58,636 nt of DNA from Anaerolineae bacterium (GTDB lineage: Bacteria; Chloroflexota; Anaerolineae; Aggregatilineales; Phototrophicaceae). The notes under the pieces were generated by a model. That model was not told the DNA's origin and ran no database searches. It saw nothing but the letters and a program-made list of their open reading frames with translations. The stretch is taken from contig JAJDWK010000018.1 of assembly GCA_022825675.1 (NCBI GenBank), forward strand, positions 1 to 58,636, read 5' to 3'. The position numbers and the translations under genes were made by a program. Positions 51,549 through 58,636 of the stretch are shown one piece after another. Every line of letters begins with the position of its first letter. Within the stretch, counting starts at the first letter, position 1.

Positions 51549-52346
51549 TTAGCTGGGCGGAGCGCCTGTGATACTGTCGAGTATCGCTTGCGCCACTTGC
51601 TCTGGCGATAAACGCTCGATATCCAGCCGCTGATATTGCGGGAAGCCCGCGCCATCAGCGAAGGGGAAAAGCCCATAATTCGCCGCTTCCGCGCGCGCTA
51701 TCGCCAGCGCCCGTGGTGTGATTTCGCCCGCTTCCAGCAGGGACTGCGCTTCGGCGCGCAGGGATGGCGGCAAGAATGACAGGTCACGGCTTGCCTGCGC
51801 CCGGTCAAAGTCTTCTCGCCGCCGGCTCAAGCGGCGCAAGCGCGTGAGCGGCGGCAGCGAAAGCTCAATGATGCGCCAGTGCGGGAAATGCCGCAGGGCA
51901 AAGCTGATTTCCCGCCCGCCGCGTATGCCCTCGGACAGCAGCGGCGCGTGACCAGCCGCCGCGATGCGCAGCCAGGAGAAGGCCGCCGCCATCCCGCCGG
52001 GCACGCGCTCGGCGAAGCGGCTTGTATAGTGGAAGCGCCGCACGCGGTCGGCTATGGGCAGCAGCGGCTCGCCCGCCCATGCCTGCGCCGCCGGGATGGC
52101 AATCCAATCGGCGACTTCGCGGCGGGTGGGGATGCGCAGCCCGCTGATGCCTTCCGCCCGCGCGCGCGCAATATCCAGCGCTGTTGATTTGCCCGTGCCC
52201 GTCAGCGCGACCAGCATCACCAGCGGCTGCGCGCCCAGGGGGCGGCTGCCGGCTGCGTCCTCCAGGCTGACGGCGGGATAGCGCCCTTCCAGCGGCAGCC
52301 GCAGCCGCGGATAGACTTCCCGCAAGTACCATGCGCGCGCGTCCAT
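51549..52346 (-). CDS. P-loop NTPase of unknown function
   Basis: A 265-residue soluble protein with Walker A LVALTGTGKSTALDIARARA near 44-63. A second acidic or Walker B site is not obvious, though LLSEGIRGGREISFALR near 134-150 could be functionally related. The pattern recalls small nucleotide or sugar kinases. It starts 5 nt after the stop of the large BNR gene and precedes the epimerase by 24 nt, so the four genes dppA-epimerase-NTPase-BNR may be one operon. The family is not recognised. Confidence 0.65.
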   Translation of the reverse strand: MDARAWYLREVYPRLRLPLEGRYPAVSLEDAAGSRPLGAQPLVMLVALTGTGKSTALDIARARAEGISGLRIPTRREVADWIAIPAAQAWAGEPLLPIADRVRRFHYTSRFAERVPGGMAAAFSWLRIAAAGHAPLLSEGIRGGREISFALRHFPHWRIIELSLPPLTRLRRLSRRREDFDRAQASRDLSFLPPSLRAEAQSLLEAGEITPRALAIARAEAANYGLFPFADGAGFPQYQRLDIERLSPEQVAQAILDSITGAPPS

Positions 52347-52351
52347 CCGCG

Positions 52352-55300
52352 TTAGAGGGGCTCCACCGCCGGCAAGCCCAGCGCCCGCACCGCCGCGTTG
52401 AAATCGGCGACGGTCTCGCCCAGGTCGCTGCGGGCATAGGCCAGGTGCCCGTCAAGCTCGGCGCAGAGCTGGCGGAAGACCGCACGCGCGCCGGCCGGCG
52501 GCGCATAATCGGCGCTGTCCACCGAGTCTAGCAAGGCGTTGAACTTCTCGTGGATGCCGCTCTCGTAGAGCTGAGATTCGCTGTAGCCGGTATTCATCAA
52601 GCGGGGCAAACGCGCGTCCACCGCGGCGCAGATTTCCCGCGCCGCCGCGAGTATGCCGGCGTCATCGACGCGGTCCGCCCAGGCGCTGACCTGCGCCTTC
52701 AGCCGAAGCAGCTTGTTGATGAGCGCGTTATTTTGCGACAGCCGGTCGCGGATTTCCAGCAGCATGGCAAGCTGCGCCGCGTAGTCATCAGCAGTGGCAT
52801 CCACCCGCGGGTCAGCGAGGAGGTGAAGGCGCTGGCGGCTGCTGCGCTCGCCGACGATAAGCTCAGCGGAGTATTCGCCCGGCGCTGCCAAGGGACCATC
52901 GGGGCGTTCCCATGCGCCGTCTACGCCCTCAACGCTGATGGTGCCGGGATAACGCAGATTCCACTCAAAGCTGTTGAAGCCCGCCGCCGTCGATAGTCCA
53001 GCGCCGGCATCCGCGCTGCTGAACTGGCGCACAAGCGCGCCCGCCGCATCGCGTATGCGCAGCTCGACGCGCTCGGCAGCCGCCGGCAGCCAATAGCGCA
53101 AGACGATGCCCGCCGGCGGATTGTGCCCGGCGTTGAGGAAGTTGACGCGCTGAGCGCCGCTGCCCTGGGTATAGGCGGCGACGCTGGTGCCAACGCCGCC
53201 ATAATTGACCACATCCGCGCCATAATTCTCGTCCCAGCCGCCGAAGCCCGGGTAAGCGCGCAGGCGCGTTTTTGCCGCCACCGCGAAGAGCTGGGGCGCG
53301 CCGCTATCAAGCGCGTCACAGGCTTGATGCAGCGGCGAGAGATCATCAAGAATCCAGAAGGAACGCCCATGCGTCGCCACCACCAAATCACAGTCTTTGA
53401 TGATGAGATCATGAATTGGGCAGACGGGCAGCCCGCCCTCCAGGCGCTGCCAGGCTGCGCCATCGTCAAACGATACATAGATGCCGGTTTCGGTGCCAGC
53501 ATAAAGCAAGCCGCGCCGATTAGGGTCTTCGCGGATGACGCGGGTGAATTCCTGCGGCGGGATGCCCGCGGTGATTGCCGTCCAGCTCGCGCCATAATCC
53601 CTTGTCTTATAGAGATAGGGGCGGGTATCGTCCAGCTTGTAGCGGGTGGCGGCGAGGTAGGCGGCGCCGGGTTGATGCGGCGAGGGCTCGATGATGCTAA
53701 TCAGCGCCCACTCGGGCAGATCCGGCGGCGTGATTTCCCGCCAATGCGCCCCGCCATCACGCGAGATATGCGCCAAGCCATCGTCCGTGCCCGCCCAAAT
53801 CACGCCCGGCTGATGCGGGCACTCCGCCAGCGTGAAGATATTGCAATAGACTTCGGCACCAGTGTTATCCCGGGTGATGGGACCGCCAGAAGGCTTGAGC
53901 TTGTCGGGGTCATTGCGCGTCAAATCCGGGCTGATGACCTCGAAGCTGGCGCCCAGGTCAAGCGAGCGGTGCAGGAATTGGCTGCAGACATAAAGTACAT
54001 CGGGGTCATGCCGCGAGAATAGAATCGGGAAGGTCCACTGGAAGCGGTATTTCATGCGCTCGGCGCCAGCGCCCCAGCCATAAAGCTCGGGCCAGACGGT
54101 GATGATCCACTTCTGCCCGGTGCGATGGTTGTAGAGGGTCATCAAGTCGTTGTAGGCGCGCTGCCCGATAGGACCGGAAGCGACCACGATTGCCGGGTCA
54201 TCCGGCTTGACGGCGATGTAGCCGCTTTCGCCGCCGCCCGGCGCGAACCAATCACGCTCGTGAATAGCGCCGTCAACAGTCGCGCTGGGCAGGCAGATGG
54301 CGGTATTGTCCTGCTGCGAGCCATAGACGCGGTAGGGAAATTGCGAATCCGCGCAGACATGATAGAGCTGGGCGGTCGGCTGATTGTAGATGGAAGACCA
54401 GCTTTTGCCGCCATTAAAGGAGACGCAAGCGCCGCCATCATTGCCGCGCACCATGCGCTGATTATCGGCGGGGTCGATCCACAGCGCGTGCTCATCGCCA
54501 TGCGGCGTCGGCATAGTCTGGAAGCTGGCGCCGCCGTCAATCGACTTCCACATGCTGTAATTTTGAATGTAGACGGTATCGGCATCTTGGGTATCAGCGG
54601 TAACATGCATGTAATACCAGGGGCGGGTGCGCAGCAGCGATTGCTCGCTTAGGCGCGTCCAGGTCTCGCCATAATCGTCCGAGCGGAAGACAGCGCCGTC
54701 CTCCGCCTCGATGCAAGCCCAGACGCGCCCCGTTTGCGCCGGGGAAATCGCCACGCCGATTTTGCCCAGCATGCCCCGCGGCAAGCCGGGGCGGCGCGTG
54801 ATGTCTTGCCAAGTGTCGCCGCCATCAAAACTGCGCCACAAGCCGCAGTCAGCGCCGCCGTTTTCCAGCTTGTGCGGGTAACGCTGCGCCTGCCAGATAG
54901 CCGCGAAGAGGATGCGCGGGTTGTTGACATCCAGCGCGACATCATGCGAGCCGGCGCGTTCGCTTTTGAAGAGCACCTGCTGCCAGCTCGCGCCGCCATC
55001 CCGAGAGCGGTAGACGCCGCGTTCGGCGCTTTTGCCGAAGGCGCGCCCAAATGCCGCCACATAGACGGTATCGGCATCTTGGGGATGGATGACAATTTTG
55101 CCGATGTGCCGCGTCGCGCTCAAGCCGATGTGCTGCCAACTGCGCCCGGCATCAAGCGATTTGTAGACGCCATCGCCATGGGAGACATTGCCGCGGATGG
55201 TGCTCTCGCCAGTGCCGGCATAGAGGACATTGGAGTCCGCTGCCGATACCGCCAGCGCGCCAATCGCCGCCGTGTTAAAATAGCCATCAGAGATATTGCG

Positions 55301-55495
55301 CCAATACTGCCCGCCGTCAGTGGTTTTCCAGACGCCGCCAGCGCAAGCGCCCATATAAAATGTCATCTTCCGCGCGGTATCGCCCGCCACCGCGACCACC
55401 CGCCCGCCGCGGTGGGGACCGATGCAGCGCCATGCCAGTTTTTCCAGCAGTTGCTGTCTGATTTCGCCGCTGCGCTCAGTGCTTGCTGCTGTCAT
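52352..55495 (-). CDS. BNR/VPS10-like beta-propeller repeat protein
   Basis: A 1047-residue protein of sortilin/VPS10-like, glycosidase-related beta-propeller repeats. Many Asp-box motifs are seen, such as GGVWKTTDGGQYW, GVYRSRDGGASW, GLWRSFDGGDTW, AVFRSDDYGETW, YLYKTRDYGASW and IYVSFDDGAAW. A C-terminal region (about 790-1047) has beta-rich and helical parts with no clear domain. There is no signal peptide or membrane helix, which is unusual for this group, so it may be cytoplasmic or the annotated start may be late. Often annotated as glycosyl hydrolase, but catalytic residues are not evident. Confidence 0.82.
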   Translation of the reverse strand: MTAASTERSGEIRQQLLEKLAWRCIGPHRGGRVVAVAGDTARKMTFYMGACAGGVWKTTDGGQYWRNISDGYFNTAAIGALAVSAADSNVLYAGTGESTIRGNVSHGDGVYKSLDAGRSWQHIGLSATRHIGKIVIHPQDADTVYVAAFGRAFGKSAERGVYRSRDGGASWQQVLFKSERAGSHDVALDVNNPRILFAAIWQAQRYPHKLENGGADCGLWRSFDGGDTWQDITRRPGLPRGMLGKIGVAISPAQTGRVWACIEAEDGAVFRSDDYGETWTRLSEQSLLRTRPWYYMHVTADTQDADTVYIQNYSMWKSIDGGASFQTMPTPHGDEHALWIDPADNQRMVRGNDGGACVSFNGGKSWSSIYNQPTAQLYHVCADSQFPYRVYGSQQDNTAICLPSATVDGAIHERDWFAPGGGESGYIAVKPDDPAIVVASGPIGQRAYNDLMTLYNHRTGQKWIITVWPELYGWGAGAERMKYRFQWTFPILFSRHDPDVLYVCSQFLHRSLDLGASFEVISPDLTRNDPDKLKPSGGPITRDNTGAEVYCNIFTLAECPHQPGVIWAGTDDGLAHISRDGGAHWREITPPDLPEWALISIIEPSPHQPGAAYLAATRYKLDDTRPYLYKTRDYGASWTAITAGIPPQEFTRVIREDPNRRGLLYAGTETGIYVSFDDGAAWQRLEGGLPVCPIHDLIIKDCDLVVATHGRSFWILDDLSPLHQACDALDSGAPQLFAVAAKTRLRAYPGFGGWDENYGADVVNYGGVGTSVAAYTQGSGAQRVNFLNAGHNPPAGIVLRYWLPAAAERVELRIRDAAGALVRQFSSADAGAGLSTAAGFNSFEWNLRYPGTISVEGVDGAWERPDGPLAAPGEYSAELIVGERSSRQRLHLLADPRVDATADDYAAQLAMLLEIRDRLSQNNALINKLLRLKAQVSAWADRVDDAGILAAAREICAAVDARLPRLMNTGYSESQLYESGIHEKFNALLDSVDSADYAPPAGARAVFRQLCAELDGHLAYARSDLGETVADFNAAVRALGLPAVEPL

Positions 55496-55601
55496 GTATC
55501 TGCCCCCTCAATCCCGTGCCCGCTTATACTATGCCGCGAAGCGGCTGCGGTTTGCAACAATTGCTGGCGGGTTTGCGGGGGTTCACCACGACATAACAGC
55601 A

Positions 55602-55638
55602 AACGGCAGGGACGTCTCAGTGAGACGCCCCTGCCGTT
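55602..55638. repeat. Variable-stem hairpin
   Basis: An 18-bp inverted repeat with one mismatch (AACGGCAGGGACGTCTCA / TGAGACGCCCCTGCCGTT). It lies between the BNR gene and the permease gene, which are both on the minus strand. It could act as a terminator-like hairpin, but there is no T-tract. Confidence 0.65.
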
Positions 55639-55661
55639 GGTATTGGGCGCGGGACCCCGCC

Positions 55662-58286
55662 CTAGCCGGGATTTCTGGTACCGAGCACCGATATGATGGT
55701 GAATACCAGCAGACTGCCGAAATAAATCAACACGCCGATCCAGGTTAAGGTGCCGCCGCCGCCAGCGAACATCATGATGGCGGATGCCAGCGTCAAAACC
55801 GCGATTACGAAGATCCAGGGCTGGCTGACGGTCGACTTCAAATCGGTTTCGGCGGCGGCGTCAGCGGGGTCGATATAACCCTGGTCCGCCAGGCGCTGGC
55901 GCGATTCGGGATCGACAGAAGCGTAGCCGCCGCCGAAATAATTGGCGGCTTGGCGCAAGCCAAATTCGACGCCGCTCGCCTCGGGATGCAGCAGCATGAC
56001 CGGCGTTTTGGTGCGCTCGGCGATGACCATCGAGGTATTGCCGAAAAGGCGCTGCTTGATGCGGTTGTCCCGCGTTTCGCCCAATACCAGATAGTCATAT
56101 TCCCGCGCCGCCTGGGTGATGGCTTCGATGCGGTCCTGGCTGGCTTCGGTAATCAAATTGACTTGCTTCGCGCCCATTTTCAGGGTGTCAATTTGACGCT
56201 GGAGGGCGCGCGTCATGCGCTCGCGCTCGGCGGCGGGCGTATCCGCGCTGAAGACATGCAGCAGGTCCAATTCCAGCCCGGTTTGGGAAAATTCCTGGAT
56301 GAGCTGCAGCGAATAGCTGACTTGCCGCGGCTCGGCAATGGGCATCAGGATTCGTTTTGCCGCGGCGGTATCGCCTTGCTGCAGCATCATAATGTCGCAG
56401 TTGACTTCGCTGAGCACCTGGTTGATGCTGGCACCGAGCACGGTGCGCCCTTCTGGCGTGCGGATTTCTTTCCAGCCGATGACCATCAAATCGGCGCGCT
56501 GTTCCCGCGCGGTGTCGACTATCGCTGGCGCCACCTGCCGCGCCACCCGCACGATATAGTCGACGGCGATGTCTTCATCCCGCACCATGGAAATCGCTTG
56601 TTCGCGCAGGGCGTCGCTGGCTTCCAGATAGCGATAGCCGGAAGACAGCGGCGTTGGCGATGGCACGGTGACGATATGCAAAAGCGTGACTTTGCCGCCA
56701 TTCATGCGGGCGGCGTTGACCGCTGGCGGCAGCAGCGTCGCCAGCGAATCCGGGTTCGCCACTGGCACCAAAACGCGGTAAGGCGCGTCCTGCGTAGGCG
56801 TCATCAGCTCTGTCTGTTGCAGCACTGGGCTGCGGTGGGCGCGCTCTTGCCGCGGCTTGGCATAGCCATAATAGAGCAGGAAGCCGCCGCCCACCCAAAC
56901 TGCCGCGTAAATCCAGGCGATGAAGGACACATTAAACAGCGACAGCAGCAGCAAAATCTGCAAGCCGATTGCCACCATCGGCACCACGGGGAAAAAGGGC
57001 AGCAGGAAGCCATATTTCAGGTTCTTGCCATATTTGCTGCGGATGGTGATGACCGCCAGATTCACCTGCAAAAACAGCAGGATGAACATGATATCGGCGG
57101 AAGCCGCCACATCTTCGATTGGCAAAGTCATCGCCACGAAGAGTATCAAAATGCCCGACCAGCCCAGGGCGATATGCGGCGTGCGCGTTTTGGAGCTGAC
57201 ATTGGAGAAGCTGTCGGGCAGCGCCCGGTCGCGCCCCATGGCGAAGGATACGCGCGTGGAGGAGAAGGTGGTGGCGTTGAGGGCGCTCATCGTGGACAGC
57301 AAGCCGCCAATCATGATGAGCACGGTGCCGAAGGGCATAAATTGCGCCGCCGCGCGCGCGATGCCAATCTCGCCCAGCTCGCCCAGCCATTCGTACACGA
57401 CTGTGCCCGCCGGCGGGTCCACCGCGCCGATGATGACAAATGCCACCAGCATATAAATCGGCACCACAATCATCAGCGAGAGGAAGACGGCGCGCGGGAT
57501 ATTTTTGCGCGGCTCGCGCACTTCTTCGCCCGCTTGCACGATGATTTCGTAGCCTTCAAAGGCGATGAAAGTCAAACCCATCGCGCTGACAATGCCGATG
57601 ATATCCCTCGGGGCGAAGGGCTGGAAAGTCTCGAAGCGGGCGGGCTCGCCGAAGATGACAAACAAGCCGCTGACGATGAAGATGAGTATGATAATCACCT
57701 TGAGCACGGTGACGATATTGCCGACCGCGCCCGTCTCTGATGTGCCGCGATAGTTGATATAAAGGAAGAGCAGGATGATAAGCACGGCGAAGATTTTCTG
57801 CACCAAATCGCCTTCCAGCAATTCGATGCCGAAGGGCAGCTGCAGCGGCGCGGTGAGGAAGATGCCCGTATGCTCATCGTGATGCGCCGCCGGGTCGAGG
57901 AATAGTATGCGCAGCAGCTCGTAGATGAAGCCGCCGAAGCCCACGCCATAGAGGCTGCCGGCGACCGCATGGGCGAACCAGCTCATCCAGCCGGCGAGGA
58001 AGCCGTTGGGGCCGGGCAAGCCTTCCTTCACCCAGAGGTAGCCGCCGCCGGCTTCGGGGATGGCGGAGCCGAGCTCGGCATAAATCATCGCCGTCAAGAC
58101 AGTGATGACGCCGTTCATGGCAAAGGCGAGGATAAGCGCGGGGCCGGCGGTGCCCGCCGCGATGCCTGTCAAGACAAAAATGCCGGCACCAATCATCGCG
58201 CCGACACCAATCATGGTGATATCGAAGAGCCCGAGATTGCGAACTAAGCCGACATCCTGGTGCGCGCCTTCAGTAGCAGAAGCCAT
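55662..58286 (-). CDS. APC-family amino acid permease fused to two universal stress domains
   Basis: An 874-residue membrane protein. Residues about 10-480 are an amino-acid/polyamine/organocation transporter with about 12 helices (LFDITMIGVGAMIGAGIFVL near the start, GFGGFIYEL, FIAFEGYEIIVQAGEE). Residues about 505-650 and 655-790 are two universal stress protein-like domains: RVLVPVANPDSLATLLPPAV, DLMVIGWKEIRTPEGRTVLG, and KRILMPIAEP with YLVLGETRDNRIKQRLFGN. Two more helices close the protein (about 825-870). ATG 58286 was chosen because AAGGA sits 8 nt upstream. The USP domains probably bind ATP or AMP and gate transport. The substrate is unknown. Confidence 0.9.
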   Translation of the reverse strand: MASATEGAHQDVGLVRNLGLFDITMIGVGAMIGAGIFVLTGIAAGTAGPALILAFAMNGVITVLTAMIYAELGSAIPEAGGGYLWVKEGLPGPNGFLAGWMSWFAHAVAGSLYGVGFGGFIYELLRILFLDPAAHHDEHTGIFLTAPLQLPFGIELLEGDLVQKIFAVLIILLFLYINYRGTSETGAVGNIVTVLKVIIILIFIVSGLFVIFGEPARFETFQPFAPRDIIGIVSAMGLTFIAFEGYEIIVQAGEEVREPRKNIPRAVFLSLMIVVPIYMLVAFVIIGAVDPPAGTVVYEWLGELGEIGIARAAAQFMPFGTVLIMIGGLLSTMSALNATTFSSTRVSFAMGRDRALPDSFSNVSSKTRTPHIALGWSGILILFVAMTLPIEDVAASADIMFILLFLQVNLAVITIRSKYGKNLKYGFLLPFFPVVPMVAIGLQILLLLSLFNVSFIAWIYAAVWVGGGFLLYYGYAKPRQERAHRSPVLQQTELMTPTQDAPYRVLVPVANPDSLATLLPPAVNAARMNGGKVTLLHIVTVPSPTPLSSGYRYLEASDALREQAISMVRDEDIAVDYIVRVARQVAPAIVDTAREQRADLMVIGWKEIRTPEGRTVLGASINQVLSEVNCDIMMLQQGDTAAAKRILMPIAEPRQVSYSLQLIQEFSQTGLELDLLHVFSADTPAAERERMTRALQRQIDTLKMGAKQVNLITEASQDRIEAITQAAREYDYLVLGETRDNRIKQRLFGNTSMVIAERTKTPVMLLHPEASGVEFGLRQAANYFGGGYASVDPESRQRLADQGYIDPADAAAETDLKSTVSQPWIFVIAVLTLASAIMMFAGGGGTLTWIGVLIYFGSLLVFTIISVLGTRNPG

Positions 58287-58362
58287 ACATGCGTCCTTCA
58301 TCCAAGTTCGTCACGCGAGGGTGCAGCCCGGCAAGCAAAGAAACAGGGACGCACACTATCAC

Positions 58363-58390
58363 TGTATAGCAAATGCGGAAGCTTTGACAA
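58363..58390 (-). promoter_or_regulatory. Sigma70-like promoter of the APC-USP gene
   Basis: On the minus strand, TTGTCA (58390-58385) and TATACA (58368-58363) with a 16-bp spacer. The leader would be about 70 nt. Confidence 0.5.
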
Positions 58391-58449
58391 GTATCTTCGT
58401 AAATAGGGAGTGGTGATTATCGTGGATATATTTCTCTTGGCATACTTGA

Positions 58450-58636
58450 CACAGGTTTTTTAACCACAAAGAGCACAGATGAGTAAGTACAAGCTAATTA
58501 TGCAACAGAATTCCACATATTCCCCCACCCCAAACCCATGCGCCATCTCTATGGCACATTTTCCCATAAAGAGGGAGGGGCTTAAAACCCTTGTAATCAC
58601 TGGGGATTCTCCCCTTCCCTCATTTTGGGGATACTT
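58450..58636. repeat. MITE-2 fragment and composite family-3 foldback at window edge
   Basis: A short MITE-2 fragment (AACCACAAAGAGCACAGATG) at about 58461-58490 is followed by a family-3 element from 58522. Its C-rich arm is interrupted by GCGCCATCTCTATGGCACA (58540-58558), then comes CCCATAAAGAGGGAGGGGC and a second arm (CCCTTCCCTCATTTTGGGG) cut off by the window end. No gene is seen in 58391-58636. Confidence 0.55.

Noticed and set aside
55950..57740. Long open frame of about 596 codons on the plus strand opposite the APC-USP gene
   Set aside because: It is His/Gln/Arg-rich, has no family signature, and mirrors a well-supported gene; in GC-rich DNA such antisense frames stay open by chance.
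1..58636. tRNA or rRNA genes
   Set aside because: No cloverleaf with a GTTCGAATC-type T-arm and no rRNA sequence was found by reading; a dedicated scan was not possible.

Overview
The window looks like a chromosome segment of a GC-rich, free-living or host-associated bacterium. A member of the Chloroflexota is the best guess. This rests on the style of the proteins (Thr-Pro-rich lipoprotein linker, many sugar ABC transporters without their own ATPase, sulfatases, a DUF6056-like membrane protein) and on abundant dispersed hairpins and MITE-like elements. It is an inference; no rRNA or marker gene is present to confirm it.

Layout. 1-3.8 kb: the 3' part of a large N6-adenine DNA methyltransferase carrying an in-frame foldback element, then two divergent small membrane coiled-coil proteins. 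3.8-12.8 kb: dihydropyrimidinase, secreted cyclophilin, an alpha-helical hypothetical protein, an Ldh2-type oxidoreductase, a serine hydrolase with a probably frameshifted signal peptide, and a DUF6056-like polytopic protein split at a run of 14 G. 13-20.9 kb: a sulfatase translationally coupled to a double-FHA protein, the two methylmalonyl-CoA mutase subunits, and an aldehyde dehydrogenase. 21.4-29.4 kb: two consecutive sugar ABC systems, one incomplete and one ribose-type with an enlarged permease, ending in a tandem-domain lipoprotein interrupted by an in-frame TGA. 29.5-33.8 kb: DinB-like protein, an AT-rich small membrane protein, RarA and a second sulfatase. 33.8-40.8 kb: a third sugar ABC operon (minus strand) and a 1127-residue secreted beta-helix protein. 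41.0-44.1 kb: an AT-rich EcoRII-type restriction-modification cassette (HTH-cytosine methyltransferase, Vsr nickase, EcoRII-type endonuclease). 44.1-58.3 kb: class III aminotransferase, two glycosyltransferases, MenA-like prenyltransferase, DppA-like D-aminopeptidase, dipeptide epimerase, P-loop protein, BNR/sortilin-like repeat protein and an amino-acid permease fused to two universal-stress domains.

How the genes fit together. Most of the content is scavenging and catabolism: import of sugars, removal of sulfate esters, pyrimidine and D-amino-acid or murein peptide recycling, and propionyl/methylmalonyl-CoA metabolism. The restriction-modification cassette is the clearest horizontally acquired unit. 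It is bordered by a 32-bp near-perfect direct repeat of the 3' end of the neighbouring aminotransferase gene, which looks like the footprint of its insertion. Intergenic space is dominated by at least three mobile-looking repeat families (about 200 bp, about 260 bp, and a C/G-rich foldback) plus short hairpins whose stems vary from copy to copy but stay paired. Several of these elements nest in each other, and one sits inside a gene. No tRNA, rRNA, CRISPR array, transposase or integrase was recognised.
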